Shown here one piece after another: positions 12,505-26,500 of a stretch of DNA of 64,000 bases. The notes beneath the pieces are model-generated. The model was not told the origin of the DNA and made no database searches. It saw nothing but the letters and a program-made list of their open reading frames with translations. The DNA lies in contig OX393565.1 in the NCBI GenBank assembly GCA_947652115.1, positions 26,034,583-26,098,582 of the forward strand, given 5' to 3'. The translations under genes and the position numbers were made by a program. How positions within the stretch are numbered: the first letter of the stretch is position 1; each line of letters opens with the position of its first letter. The stretch is from Blastomussa wellsi. Its lineage: Eukaryota; Cnidaria; Anthozoa; Scleractinia; Plerogyridae.

Positions 12505-15060
12505 AGACGGGTCCAGCAGCACCTTGTTGAAGCAGCAATACTATTGGGCGTGGAAACAATAGAGAACAATCCTAAACAAAGCCTCTAGCCCTGAAACAAT
12601 GAAGACTATTGTCAAGGAGAACGAATGAAAAAATAGGTTTATATGAGGTGCTGGACTACCAAAAAAGACAGGTGACATAAATAAAATAATATCAACTAGG
12701 CCGGCAAATTTATTTGATGAACCACCAAATTCTCTGAACCATCATGAAAGCAAATGTATGCCAAACGGTAAGGAGAACTTGAGCGAAAGAGAAACGTTGC
12801 CACACCTGCTTCACTCAAGAAACCACGAATGAGTACTGTCCCGGATGACAGGAAATCCCTACCGGAAACTGGGAAAGAATTGCGTAACAATGCTAAATAA
12901 AACCATGTCACTACACACACACTCTCTCCTCACCTAGCCGGAGTTATTGTGCTATGTTTAAGGGCAATATATTTTAACTCAACAAACTTGTTCGCAAAGT
13001 TTGTGTTCCTTCTGGCAGTCGGCAATAAACACGAAGCTCTGGGAGCAAATGTTTGCGTTATCTGTCTGAGCATGTGCTTTCAGAGCAAGCATGGCGGACA
13101 AGCAGGCCGTTTGATCGTGGTACAGATTGACAGAGTTTCTATGATTCCAATTTTTTTTTCATTTTATACTGAACGATTTTTAAAACGTCTATCATTCCTT
13201 ATTATTGTGAAAAATTCTTTTGCTAAGTTTTAAGCTGACTATTACCGATGATTTTTGCTATCCAACATTCACCCATACTATTAAAGTTCATGGGATTTTT
13301 TCCAGTAAAATCGTATAGAATCTTTTTGAATATTTATTGTATATGATCATCTTTTTTCTTTTTCTTTCTAATTTTTCTAGTAGTTGGGCATGGTGCCATG
13401 TCTGATAAAGATTTTGCCAACTTAATAAATGTATTTTTATATTTTTAGCAGATTTACCAAAACTGTATGATAAAAACAGGTTCCTTACCGTACAAAGGAC
13501 CTTCGAAGGTTCTAATAACATTAAACGCACTGCTTTGTATCTGTACTGCAGGTTTTTCTTTCAATATTTTAACCCTGCATACATAAAGCAATCATTTTAG
13601 ACAAACAGGATTCTCTCTGCCCTTTATTTTATTTCGTTTTGACGTCAAGGTAACTCAGTGGCTAATTGAAACTGCTTTAACGTCTATTAAATTTGATAAA
13701 CAGTACGTCAAGGACTTCGTGCGTCAAGGAAACCGAAAGACATTTAGTAGATGAGTACCTAGCTTGAAATTATTCGAATTTCTTTGAACGGACGCGTTTG
13801 CTGAAACAAATATATTATGCTGCCAAATTCTCGTATGGAAGGCGATTGATTAGTCTGGACATATTTTGACAACAGTTGAACTGAACGTGGGCGAATTCAA
13901 TAAAGATGACAAAATTACCTTTGTGTATCAATCATCTTGACATGTAAGAGGTTGGCAACCGGTAAGTCGCGTGTTTTATGTTAAGAATCATCAAGGAGAA
14001 TGCCAACCAAATTCAAAAAAATTCAAACGAAAATTACATGTTTATAGAAAATAATAGTTTTTATGTGATACTTTATCAAATTCTTCAGGACATTTTCAAT
14101 CATTCACGCAGATTTCCCGCCAACGCACCTGACAATATTTCAGCATGCTTGCGTTAAGTTTATTCACCTGCTACGTGATGTCTAAGAGTGTTACGAAACG
14201 TGATCGCTTTAACGCGTTATTTGCCAAAAGTGTTCGACTAAGCGTTACAACACCCTCGATTTCTTTTTTGGTGGCAATGATCACAACGCTTAATGGGAAT
14301 CATTCGGTCAGAAATTACAAAAATACCGCCAAGCATTGTTAATTAACAGCTCCGTCAAACAGTAACACTATGCAATCCATGTGATGCTTCCAAAATGAAT
14401 AAATTGTATTCTGTTTGAGTCGAAAGTCCAAGAGTCATTTTTTAAAGGCACCGTCATTCAATCCACCTGTTATTTTATGACGTAGAATTCAAATGAACCA
14501 CATGAAAAATAGTGGTATTTTTACTCATTCCATCATTCGTTCAAACCTGTTTAAAAAGGTGATTTACAGAAAAGCAAAATGTCCTGACATGTAGAATCGA
14601 ACAGGTATGTTATAGGTGCTAATTAAATGACAGATGTAATGGTGAAATGGCCACATTTACCGTGCAGTTTTCATCAATTTTAATACTTATCGATCATTTC
14701 TATTTTATCTTCGTTAGCGGTTAAATTGTGGATGTTACGTAACCTTCATTGTCCATTTCGGTAAAGTTAAAACAACAATGCTTTTCAATTTCGCCATCAC
14801 TAAACATGGTATATTCGTTGTGAAATATTGGCAGTAGATTAAGCTTTTAGAACTATGATTTTGTCGATGGTATTTTTTATCCGGACGCAGTGGAAAACAC
14901 CAAATGGATTTATTATCTTTAACGCCCTTGTTTATTTAACAGCGTGAACTCATGAACACAAAGGTATAACTGAGTATGAAAAACATAATTCTATCATTTC
15001 TTGGGAAAGTTAATCCTAAGAAATGGTGATTGAATGCAGAAAAGTTATTTTCCCGTCATA
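12505..15060. other. Intergenic, no supported gene
   Basis: AT-rich sequence with short chance frames only. I recognise no conserved protein, repeat family or RNA gene. Confidence 0.5.
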
Positions 15061-15551
15061 TAGTGGAACCCCGCCGTATATGGTCGCCTTGATTCACCTA
15101 CATCCGGTACATTTTCATTTGAATTTCGGTCGAAGCAGAGAGGCGAGAAATATTTCCTTCCAAGAAAACCCGGTTAAGGCGGCCACTCCGTTAATTCGAC
15201 CAACGGCCACATTTTGAAATCCCAAACAGGGTATTTTCTCTAGTTTAACCCCGTTAATTCGGCTCTCGAAGGTAAAACGCATATATACAAACTTATACTT
15301 GAGAAATAAAATTGACCGTGAAATAACCGGGAGTCAACATTGAGATCGTGGTCTGTCCCCTTTGTCCCCAAAATCAGAGAGGTCGGGAATTTTGTTTTGA
15401 GAAGGACTATTCTCGTTTCCTTTTTAGAAACATATCTTCTTTTACCGATTGAAGTTTCAGGTTTTTAAAACAATTATATCTGTATTCCAGGTAGTCATTG
15501 TGTGTGCCATGGCTCTTTGGTGACTGTATTATAATTAACGGGGTTTCGCTG
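15061..15551. mobile_element. Tigger/pogo-like nonautonomous element
   Basis: The left end (AGTGGAACCCCGCCGTATA) and the reverse complement of the right end (CAGCGAAACCCCGTTAAT) are similar terminal inverted repeats, each flanked by TA. This fits the Tc1/mariner-related Tigger/pogo type. An internal block with CGTTAATTCG and GCCACATTTTGAAATCCCAA recurs at about 26473-26525. No transposase frame remains. Confidence 0.5.
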
Positions 15552-16229
15552 TATATTATTAAACTAAGCGTAATTGTGTAAGAGAATGCTCGTATTTATC
15601 TCTCAAGTGTAGTTCGATCGATCGTCTCGTAAAATTCAGTCATGTAGCCTCTTTTCAGCGCAAACTGCTTTCACTCTTTTTCTCTGTGCCGTTTATTCCT
15701 TTTTAGAATAGAGCCCTGTATGCTCGCTATGGAATCTTAGCGAGCTTTATTTTTAATAGAACATGGGCAAAAACTATAGAAACCCGGTACCCCGGATGTA
15801 ATTAATGTTGCGTTGCGAATTGAAAACAATGGCGGGGACAATCTCTTAAAGTTGTCTTTTCATTTTATTTCTTTTATTATGGCTGCTAAAACAATTATTG
15901 AAATAAGTCAGGTGACTGGGGAGACGAAAATGTGGACAAGCTATTGAGCAAAGAGTGTCAGAAATACGAACAAGGAGGCCGCCGGCGCGCGTAAATTTGG
16001 TGATTTTTTAGGATTTTTAATGCTATATTCCAAACCAGCTAGAAGATGGGTTTCCCAATGGCCTATAAGAAAATAATGGCATTAATGCACTTTTGAGGTC
16101 TAGAAAAGCAGCTGAATGCCCTCGCCTGACGACTAGCAGCTTTTCTATACCTCAAGCGGGCATTATTTTCTAAAAGAACATGGTACCCATCTTCTAGTAG
16201 GTAAAAAAATTCAAATTTTGCTAAGCCTT

Positions 16230-16410
16230 CATGGCCGCAGCAAGGATTTTTCAAAGGGGGGGGGGGGGGGAGGAGGGGGATCGTCACACCCAGGGTACTC
16301 GCCAGATTATCATGTCGTCGACGTCCACACTGTGTCTTACTTGTTTACTCAAAAAGTCTCACAAAGAGGGGTTGGGGTGGGGTCGTCACGGGCACCCCAA
16401 GACCTCCCCC
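16230..16410 (+). repeat. G-rich dispersed repeat with poly-G run
   Basis: A CCGCAGCAAGGATTTTTCAA lead is followed by a run of about 15 G and then GGAGGGGG, with a second G-rich patch near 16367. Its translations (glycine-rich, 158 and 82 codons) show no protein family and are artefacts of the repeat. Confidence 0.5.
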
Positions 16411-17727
16411 AGGCTAAGCCCTTGGCCTTTTACCGATTTATGGCAACACCAAGCAATAGCACCTCACTATATCTATTAAAAAACATTTCAGTAGATAAAA
16501 TAAAATTCAGATCACGACTTTATGCTGGATATCCACCCATGCATAGAGAGATGACACTCGCGTCAGCCAATGAGAAGTATTCCGTGAGAAATGACTCACT
16601 TTGGCTCATTATTAAGCATAATACTAATAAATGTCTTTTTAGATGTGCTTTGAAATTTAAACTTATTATTTCTTACCTACCAAAAAGCTTTTAAAGTTTG
16701 AAATTATTACCGTTTTTTCCTTTTAATTTGTATCCATGTAAAGCGCATTTGATATCTTTTTATGAGATTTGCGCACTCAATATAATATTTCTGAAATGTT
16801 ACTATGCTGCATTACACACTGCCATTAAAAAGCAAGACCTTGCATAAGAAATTTTCCTAGCTGAACTGAAACATTTTATTTTTCAAACTGCATTTGCAAA
16901 TTTAGCTGTCGTTTAATTGATGCGGTAATTAAACGTTTCGAAGAGCAGATAAGTGAGATTCATTGCAAGGAAGAGCTAGTAATCTGACGGCTAGTAACAA
17001 GCAGACAGTTGCTGTCAGTTTTGACGTCAGAGAGTGAAGGTTGCCAATGGGTTCGTGCGTAATTTTAGTTCATTTCCTTAAAATAGAGCACTCCCTTTAA
17101 GCAGGCATTTATTGAGTAATAAAATTCTTGCCACCTGTTCCTAACTCGCATACTTTTCAAGTTCGTGATAACAAGTAGTCACGTGCCAAAACCAGGAAAG
17201 CACGAACACGGAATTATTTTTCTGAAAAGCCAACTTCATCGGATGCCGGATATGTGAAACTTACTTCTGTCTAACGCATCTATACTTTGGGCGGGGACTC
17301 TAATTCTACGCAGGGTTGGGTAGGTTTGTTTTGTTCCATTTCCAGTTTTGTCGCCGTATTTGTCGTCTTTAGGTAAAACTTAAGGACCCTTTTCATGCAC
17401 CGCCAGCAAATATATTAGCACGTCTCTCGATGATTTTCATACAATCTCTTTCCTGAACTTGTTGCCTTTTAATTTCACATCTATTTTCTCATTTTGTGGC
17501 GAAAAAACTAAAATCTTATCTAATTTATTGTATACTTTTCCTTTAGTATCGATTTGGTTTTTCTGGTCATGTCGTTCATGTTTGCTTTGTGTATAACAGT
17601 CGGAGGGACAAGTGCCAGTTCATGACGAAATTCAGCCTCCAAGACAGGAATGAGCTCAGATGTTATTCCCTGAAGTTGCTAAGCAACGTGATGTGTTTGC
17701 TCTCGTTATTACTTACTGCCTTATCTC

Positions 17728-17759
17728 GTCCCCCCCCCCCCCCTCCCCCCTCTCTCTCT
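17728..17759 (+). repeat. Poly-C / CT low-complexity tract
   Basis: A long C run passes into a CCT/CT run. Slippage-prone, with no coding meaning. Confidence 0.85.
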
Positions 17760-20433
17760 GTATATAAAAAGGTTGCTAAAACTTTAGGTGCAGTGTTTTA
17801 CATGCACAGATAAAGCCTTTCTGCGATCTTTTTTTTGCTCCGCCATTAACCTATCGTTCTTCACTTGTGGCGACATGAGTAATTCGCGACTGCACGCGTT
17901 TTGCGTGATGCTTAATTAACTTGTAGGGTATTTAATATTATAGTCTGTTCGGTGTATATTAGGTTTCAAAAGTTGATATTTCTAAGACAAATATATAAAA
18001 TAAAACCATAAAACAGAATTAAATATGACCCTTAACAACAGTCACATACACGCTATGTTTATTTGATGAATAATATATTCTAAAATTCCTTTTCGCCTTA
18101 GTTATTGGTCGTTATTAGCTTGGGGCTCAAAAATGCATTACGTATCTTACGAACTCTGTGATATGAATACCAAACTATCAAAAATTTAGTGCAGAAATAG
18201 AGTCTTGAACTATAGTGTGGTTGTAATTTCAGACAGGTATTTAAATAGGGATGTTAATGAAGTTCTCAACTGTCAAATGCGAAAATGTTTTTCTTTCTGG
18301 AGCAGATCTTGAAAATTTGTAAATAACTAAAGCCCGGCGGTTTGGTGATGACGTATTTCAATTCTTGAAAATTTATTAATCGGTTATTGAATAGTTTCCC
18401 CAGCTTCAGTTTTAAGGCAAGTGTGCGATTTTTCATTTAATTTCCTCGTCGCTTCAACGTTCCAATTTTATGGACAAAAACTAAATCTGATTATCAAAAC
18501 GTCCCGTTTTATACAAAGGGAATTTGAGAAGAACACGTTTTTTGAATGTATTGGTCGTTTCATCCGTTCAACAAGGCGTATGATTCTTGAAGCTGTCGAC
18601 ATGAATAATAAATGTGTTATTATCAGTCTTGGAAACTGGCTGCCACAGTATATTTTGACGCTAGCAGTTCTGTTCACGATGTGGTAAACAAGTCAAAATG
18701 GCGGCATGACATAGCGGCGTGATAACGTAAAAAGTCAATCTGTCTTTATTTTCATAAGGAATCTGAGTCGAATTCATGAAATGCCCAAACAAATTTTTTA
18801 AGAGCCGTTTAGTTTGTAAAATTCTTTTGTGTTTAACGTTGTTTACAAAACAAAATTCGGCAACAGTGAGAACTAATCAGTTTCGGTTGGCTTACCACTG
18901 GAGCCATAAAATAATTGAGTTTTGGAGGATGAAATATGAATAATTTTCCTCTACAATATAATTAAACTGAATATTAAATCGGAAAATTGTACGAGCGAGA
19001 TAAGCAGGGCCGTCAATTCCAGGACATTATTTCGGTGTTTACAGACTTGAAGAAAGGAAGTAATTTAGAGTGTGAACTTAACAATTGGATCTAATTTTGC
19101 AACTTTTTCATGAAATTAGTTCGATAGTGTAGTGAAAAGGCAAAACTTCCAATGTAATGATCTAACTAAGAAAGCAATTATATTTCTTGTCAGTCATTCG
19201 GCGCCACATAGTGTGGAAATTCTATAATTCTGCTCGGTTTATAAGAACCCCTGAGGACACGATTCAGTTATGCGCGTGGCAAGGTATCTATCAAATCGAA
19301 CATCCAAATAAGTTATGTTCTAGTTATTTGCTGAAGAAGGTCACGTTCGACCGGTGGTAAGCGATTATGGCTTCAATTGTGAGTGTTTAAGTAATTTCCG
19401 GCCCGTTGGGTTTGTTGAAGGCTCCCCACAATTGCAAGTCCGTCGAGATATCTGACAGGTGTGAAATAGTTTGATCAAAGCATTTTCTAAAGAAGTCGAT
19501 TTTTCATTTTATTTCGCTTTTGTCTGCGATTTCTTCATTTGCACAACCTTGTAGCGTCAGATAATGATATCGTGGCTTTCACTAGGAGATATATCGTTGA
19601 ATATTTCATGTGTTTTTGATAACGTCTTTGTGTTGCCTTATTGATATATGTTCACCCAGCGGCGCTACCCTAACTCACCGTCATTTTTGTTAAACGTGAA
19701 AACCTGACTGGTGGAAAGACTGTTGTTATGGTAATTTCGTCTGATGTAGATAATCTAAAGTAAATAGTCAGAAATTAAGAGGTGAAAAAGCTGCTTGTAA
19801 CTTCACATCGAGGCGCGCGTGTTAAAATTGTAGTCCTTCAAGCTTCCTAATCAAGCCGCTTAAAATGTAAGAATTTATTCGTGGTTGATTTTCTTTAGTT
19901 TTTAAATTCAATTCAGAGCCTAGATCTTCGTAATCGTGGGAAATCGCCAGGAATTGTTTGAACCGGGCAAAATCGAATCTCAGCCCATGTTCTAGGCAGC
20001 ACAATCGCTAAAGCAAAATCGGATTTTGCGGTGAATTACGTACGAAGTTTAAGGTTTTGAACTTTTGGATATTGCCGATCGTTTCTAACCAAGGGGAATT
20101 CACTAATTTTAATCCAATTTTTGAAGAATTGTACAAGTTGTGTACCACCATTTTCACCCGGCAGGCTTGATCGAAACTCAATATTCTTGACACGGACGTG
20201 TATATTGCTTTGGCAAACAGGTGCTACCCCCACTGGATCATATGTCAACATGAAGGCGTCAAACCTACATGAGTTTAAAAGTCTACACTTTAGATGACAA
20301 TATTTGCGCTAGAATATTCATATGTATTTGTGAGTTTACAATGATAATTGCTACTTGTCAAAAGCCCTTCATTTAAACTGAAAACACCCAAGACATAGCT
20401 CATTTGCTGCTTTGGTGTATTTTCAGGGACGAT

Positions 20434-20512
20434 ATGCCTGTTGGACGGAGAGGGCTTGTTGTGCCTCAAAACACTTTTCTGGAAAATGTTGTCCGCCGCT
20501 CGAATGGATTGC
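20434..20512 (+). CDS. KCNH1/KCNH5: EAG exon 1: start codon and PAS cap
   Basis: ATG opens MPVGRRGLVVPQNTFLENVV, which matches the invariant RRGLVAPQNTFLENI start of EAG channels and so decides the start. The exon ends in phase 1 at GTAAGT, and the broken codon (C|AC, His) joins exactly to the PAS exon 5.6 kb downstream. In this family the cap tunes deactivation by contacting the C-terminal homology domain. It is too short to be found by ORF length alone. Confidence 0.92.
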
Positions 20513-23500
20513 GTAAGTATTGTTGTGTCGTAAATCTTCAAAAATGCTAAACAGATTCAGTTCACTATAAACAGGAAAATTATTTCCATAAATTTGAGTA
20601 GAAACTGACTAAACAAAAACACTCGCTTTCAGTAAAACTTGGTGTTTGACTTAATGACCTTTCGAGGGTGCTTTTAAATTCTAAAAGGAAAATGGATTTA
20701 AAAAAATTCGCTGTCATTTATAGTGAAATAGCAAATTAAAACTTTTTGCTTGATTGCCTGTTTGTCTCGCTCACGTTGATATGCGATCTGATGAGAAGAA
20801 ATAAATGGATGAAACAAAACAAACGCACAAAGCCAGGCGCGGGGGCAGGTTGTCCGGCTTAAAATGATTTGCTTCTGAATATAAGGAAGTGTAAAGGACA
20901 AAGCTAAGATTCACGAAATCTTGAAGAACCTGCTGATTGTTTTACGACTGAGGAAAGATTCAGCAATGTTCTGACTTCCCTCAGAACACTTGTCTTTTTA
21001 AATTATATATCAATTTCTAAAAACTCAAATATTGTGAATACAGTATTTATCCTTCAACTTTTTTTTGCGAAACACAGGTTGAATTCAATGCAAACCCTTT
21101 TTTAATGTAATTTAAAAATTACTTCTATACTCGCAATCATTTCTTAAACGTATGGATGCAAATGTTTTTATATATTCACTTTTATTTTAATCGTGCCTAA
21201 CGTTTTCTTTCACACGTACACTGCCAGTGGAATGTTAACATCTTTAAAATCAGACAATGAATATCTATATTTAATTTCCATATTCGATGAAACAACCATA
21301 TTATCGAAGCCGTTCACATACGGGTACTGCCAACATTTTTGTCTTCATTTACTAAGCCAATTTGATATAGTGTATTTACAATTCTGACTAACCTTTTTGG
21401 GTTGATTTTGTGGGGCTCACGTCGTCAGAAAAGGGCAATATGTTTTGACGTGAAGTCGTTTGCCTTTGATAACGTTAAAATAAAGATAGATTATCGGATA
21501 TGCAGGTACACTGAAAACAATATATATCGCTCTAGCAAAAGCGGTGCTATATCATGGTTACGAAACTATACACCATTTTACGTTACTCTTTATATCAGGC
21601 ATTTAGAAAATCCACCCGATTTAAAAAAGATAGGTGTTTAGAAAGGGCATGTATGCTAAATTTACCAAATACCAAATGTGAAAGAAATTGATTCAAAATC
21701 TGACTCAAACGATGTGTTCAAAATTTGCTTGTGACATTTTCAAAAGTTGATGGCAGGGTGGAACGTTCGCCAACTGCTCTTTACGAACGCCGGTTATTTT
21801 GGCGTTTTTAACAGGAAATATCTCGTTCAATATTTAATGCGATTCTCTAATATTTACCGCAGTTATGTATGACGTAGAAGCGTTTACGATTTTGTATTCT
21901 ATACTCTTACTAGACTAAAATATGAGGAAATCAAAGGACGCCGGTTCAACTAAGATCAGCCTAATCAGTTTATGGTTTTCTATGGAATTCCGGTGAATAT
22001 TTCACCAGTAATGAATACTTTTTGGTATAAAACTAATCTTACTGCGAGCTGTGTTCAAATTAAAAAAGTTAATTCAAAATGATATTTTCGCAATAATTTA
22101 TGCTAAAATCCCAATCCTTTTGACAAGTATAGAATGTGTAATGATCTAAGATATCCAAAAAAATTCTGAATATTTTTCAAAGATTGTTGGGAAGTCATTT
22201 CAACGTTTTCAAAGGTCTGAATATTTGCCAACAAAAGTTTTGTGTTATTTGCCAAACTAATACGTATTTCTGCTATTACGTAAGTAATAACAGAAATATG
22301 GAAATATGTGGCGGAAATATGGGTCGAAAACATGTGTGTCTCCGTTTAGTCATGCCGGAAAAAGTTATTTTGGGAATCATATTTTGATCCTCGGGAATTA
22401 TTTCTGAAACGTTTCAAGAATCCAGAACATGTGTTATATGAGCCTAGTGGCCCATCAGGCCGGAATTTAACCCGGTTTTTGTAGCATGAAGCGACAGAGA
22501 GTATTTCTACTCCCCCTGAATGGGATGCTAGTCCATCACAGGATTATCCCCAGCAGTAAATTTATACACCAGCTGGGCGGAGAGACGCACTGTGAGAGTA
22601 ACGTTTCTTGCCCAAGAACACAACACAGCGCACTAACCTCCAACACTCGCGCGACTTAAAAGGAAGATATTTGTTTCCTCAAGCCCGTTTCCTATAGCGA
22701 CCAGACTTAAATTTCTCCTAACTATGTCAATACATTATCAAGTACACAGGTGATAAGAATAAAGAAATACATCAACTAGGAAACATTACCTTGATGCATC
22801 ACTAAATTCTTACAAATGACATTAACAGAAAGTAACGGGAATTGATATTTGGTCACCGACAACCTGCACTCTAATTAGAGAGTGGATTGAAAATATACTC
22901 GGAAGTGGTACAAAGGTTTTATAAGCCCCCTGGAGGCATCTTCTTCAAAAACTACTTACAGGGGGATAGCTTAATATAGAGGGTGCTAATTAGAGAGGAA
23001 GGTTTATTTAAAACCTGTTAATCAGGCAGCACAACATCATCATCATCATGCATCATTACCTTTCACAAAATTATTACCTTTAACAAAATAGGAGAAATGA
23101 AACATAAACACGGCGGAGAGAACGCTCCAGAAACATAAGATTATAATGTTTTATATTTAGCTTGCTATCTTTGAACATATAATTAAGAGACAGGAATGCT
23201 TATAAGCTCTACTACAGGGGTATTACAATTAGAAAGAGACACTTGTAAATAAAAGCAGACATAGCAGCGTCAGTCTATCATTTTAACAACGAATTTTTCA
23301 TTCATTTAAACTGCACGCAGATAAACAAAAACTATTATTTTTCTGCGTCAACACCAAATAAAGAAACTGAGACACTTTGTCTAGCGGTATTATGCCTATT
23401 TCTATATTACATGCATGAAGAATTCATTGCACGAGGTTTCACAAACAAGTTTTAGTCGTTTGCGTGGATGCAATGGATGAAAGGGAATGGGCTCCTTGTC

Positions 23501-26500
23501 GGATAGCTGACTTTAGGTCACTTTAGTTGTGTATTGTAGTAAACTTTTCTCTTTTTAGCAGGAACTTACACTAATAATGGAAGCAATTGTCTGCGTTACA
23601 TCTAAAAATGTCCATAGAAGAATCACAAGGGAACTTTTAACCTCAAAATCACCAGCTTTGGCAAAGCTGTTTTCGGTAAAGGTTTATGGTGACTTTCACT
23701 TATCTTTCACTGAGCCAATTAAACGCACACCCCATTGCTGAGTAAAAATATTTGGTGAAATTAAAGAACATTCGAGAAGGAAATTCTGTTGTAAATTAAA
23801 GTTTTCTAATTTCACTGCAAATTTGTTTCCATCGTCGATTTTTTTTGTTAATCGTATACAGTAAAGCCTGCAGGGAAAAGTTTGGTTCGAGCTTGTGATA
23901 TTCCAATATATTATCGCTAAACTTTTTTGCTCGCGGAAAAGTGACAAAAGTGGATAGATCATAATTTTTAAATTAAAAGAAGAACTTTATGACTAATTTA
24001 TGTTTAGTACATCAGTAGTTTTAATAATTGATGACCAACCCGCCTAAATAAAATGAGGGGTTTTGTGGTTTTAGTAAGGCGTTTTCAAGGGCGAAGGAAA
24101 CGTTGATAAAATAATTATTTCGTTCCAGAAATGTTTAGGTTTTTAAAGTTGTGACACGTACAGAAGAACTAGAAGATAAAAATGAAATGGGAAAAGTTCT
24201 AGTAAATAGTCAATGGTAAATAATAAATAGTAACTAACGAATCGCGATTAGTTTCAAAGTGTGGGCAAGCACCATTCAACGTAACATTTTCGATTCCAAT
24301 CTTATGGTAAGGTAGGTAAAGTCTGCGTTCGAACCCAAGTGGCTCGCCATGCCGGCGCTTATCTCCGGTTTCCGTAGCATGAAGCGACTAGGATTATTTC
24401 TACTCTCCCTGGATGGGATGCCAGTCCATCGCAGGATTACCCCCCAGCAGTAAATTCGCCGGTACCCATTTATACAACTGGGCGAAGAGAGGCACTGTGA
24501 GAGTAAAATGTCTTGCTCAGGAACACAGTGTCCTCGGCCAGGGCTCGAACCCAGACCGCTCGATCCGTAGACGAGCGCACTCCTCCCACATTGTAGGATA
24601 TGACTAAAACATTTCTAATGGCTCGAAAATTATCTGACAGATAGCAAACTAAAACGATTTAACACAGTTAGATGAAAATAAACTTGACAATTATATAAAG
24701 GGAAAACTAAGACAACATTCAAATGGTTGTTATAGCTTTTCGTTCAACAAAGCCTGATGTTGTAGCCTCTGACTTTTTTTGTTTCCTTTATTTTTGCAGG
24801 CTTTTTATTTAATTTTTGTGTACTTATTTTTTTTTTTTGCGATTTTCAACCAAGTTCATCACAAATGTATTTCTAGTACACTAGAAAAATAAGATTTGAC
24901 GTTTTGGAATATGGCCATGTTAATCTCCGTTAGTCTAGGTTCCATAGAGCAACCCCTCTGGGTTAATTTTCTTGCGCGAATCGTCCAATAGGCCATTTCC
25001 GAGATGCTGTTTTACTCTGTTTCAAGACGAGTCTTGGTGCACGACATTTTATATGGAAATGAGTTTTACTCGCACATCTTTTGTCTTGAAAATCAAACTC
25101 ATTTCCATATGAAACAGGTAGAAGGCAGCTCAGAAATGGCTTATTAAAGAGAAACAATCACGAAAGGAAACATGATAGCGAGAAAATCTGCAGACTACGA
25201 GCAAAATCCAAATTTCGCGCGACCACATTTATTAGCTCGATTGACTAAGAAAAAACAGAGACTGCTCCTAGTCTAGAAAATCTGCTTCCATTCGCGCCTT
25301 GCGCTGTTCGACCTGCTCAATTCTTTCTTATAATAAACAAACCCTTCCACTTTTACTGTGTCTCAGCAAGCCCTAAGGAACTGTGGAAGAGGGGGGGGGG
25401 GGGGGGGAGGCACAAAAATTTCGAGCAACTTGAATTTTAAGTCGTCTAAGTCGGGAGGCTTAATTGGATATAGAGAGACCACTAGAACGTTAAGATCTCT
25501 CTATCTTGATACCAGAATATGTTCTACTGTCAAAGTCATCAAACCTTCAGGTCATTTTAGACTTGGGGAAATGCATATTGCAGTGTGTCAGGAATGATTC
25601 CGTTCAGGATTATTAAGATTTTGTTATTGTTAAAAATGTCAGGAAGATGAAATTTTAATTTTATAATTTCTCATGCGTGTGTGTTTTTGTTTGACAAAAA
25701 AACTGGTGGGGCCCCTCCCCTTGCTACGGTCCTGGCCCCGGTTGTTCAATGGGTGGATAACACTATCCACTGGATAAATCACTATCCAGTGGATAGTGCA
25801 GTTTGTTTGGCCAACACTTATCCACTGGATAGTGATTTATCCGTTGGATAGCGTTATCCACCCTTTGAACAATCGGGACCTGTTGCTAAACTCAATAAAA
25901 GCCGGACACCTCCCTAAGACGGACAGGTTGCTCAGTTGGTACCGGCCTTGATGGTGTCCGTCTAAGCGAGAATTGACTGTACCCTATTGAACCTATTCGA
26001 TCACCGTATTATCGTCGACGAAAGCTTTCTACAAGAATCTGATCAGCCAAGTGCAAGCACACAAATTTGATATTTCTCTAGGAAACCTTAACTCTCATTG
26101 TTTTGGTTGCAGACTCGTTATTCGTACTTGGAAATGCTCAAATCCTTGAGAATCCTATCGTGTACTCAAGCGACGGGTTTTGTAAGTTCACGGGCTTCAC
26201 ACGAGCAGACGTTATGAAGAAAAACTGCGACTGCAGTTTCCTGTTTGGTCAGCAGACAGACCCCGAGACTGTTAGAGAGCTCCATAATGCCCTGCAGGCT
26301 AAGACCGCGATTCAAAAAGAGTTCATTGCATACAAGAAAGACGGTAAGTCATTTTGCACAAAAAATATAGGCCCGCAAGGTGTGCAAAAGCTTGTCTTGA
26401 GGAAAATTATGGTAAATGTACTTACGGCCACAGTCATTTTCTTTTCGTCCAGGCGAAAGGTCCATACATTTTTATAAGCAAACCCCGTTAATACGGTCAA

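Larger units (their letters stand above)
15552..20433. other. Intergenic, repeats and low-complexity tracts
   Basis: This stretch holds a G-rich repeat (about 16230-16410) with a poly-G run that makes glycine-rich chance frames, and a C/CT tract at about 17728-17759. No conserved exon is visible. The AG at 20425-20426, in TATTTTCAGGGACGATATG just before the channel start codon, looks like a splice acceptor, so the 5' untranslated region and promoter of the channel probably lie somewhere in this or the preceding blocks. Confidence 0.45.

Noticed and set aside
16218..16694. 158-codon glycine-rich frame, with a second frame inside
   Set aside because: The glycine run is a poly-G tract, and the rest matches no protein family and lies in a dispersed repeat.
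24310..24600. A tRNA gene, suggested by GGCTCGAACCC
   Set aside because: No cloverleaf can be drawn. The B-box-like word is part of a dispersed SINE-like repeat with two other copies here.
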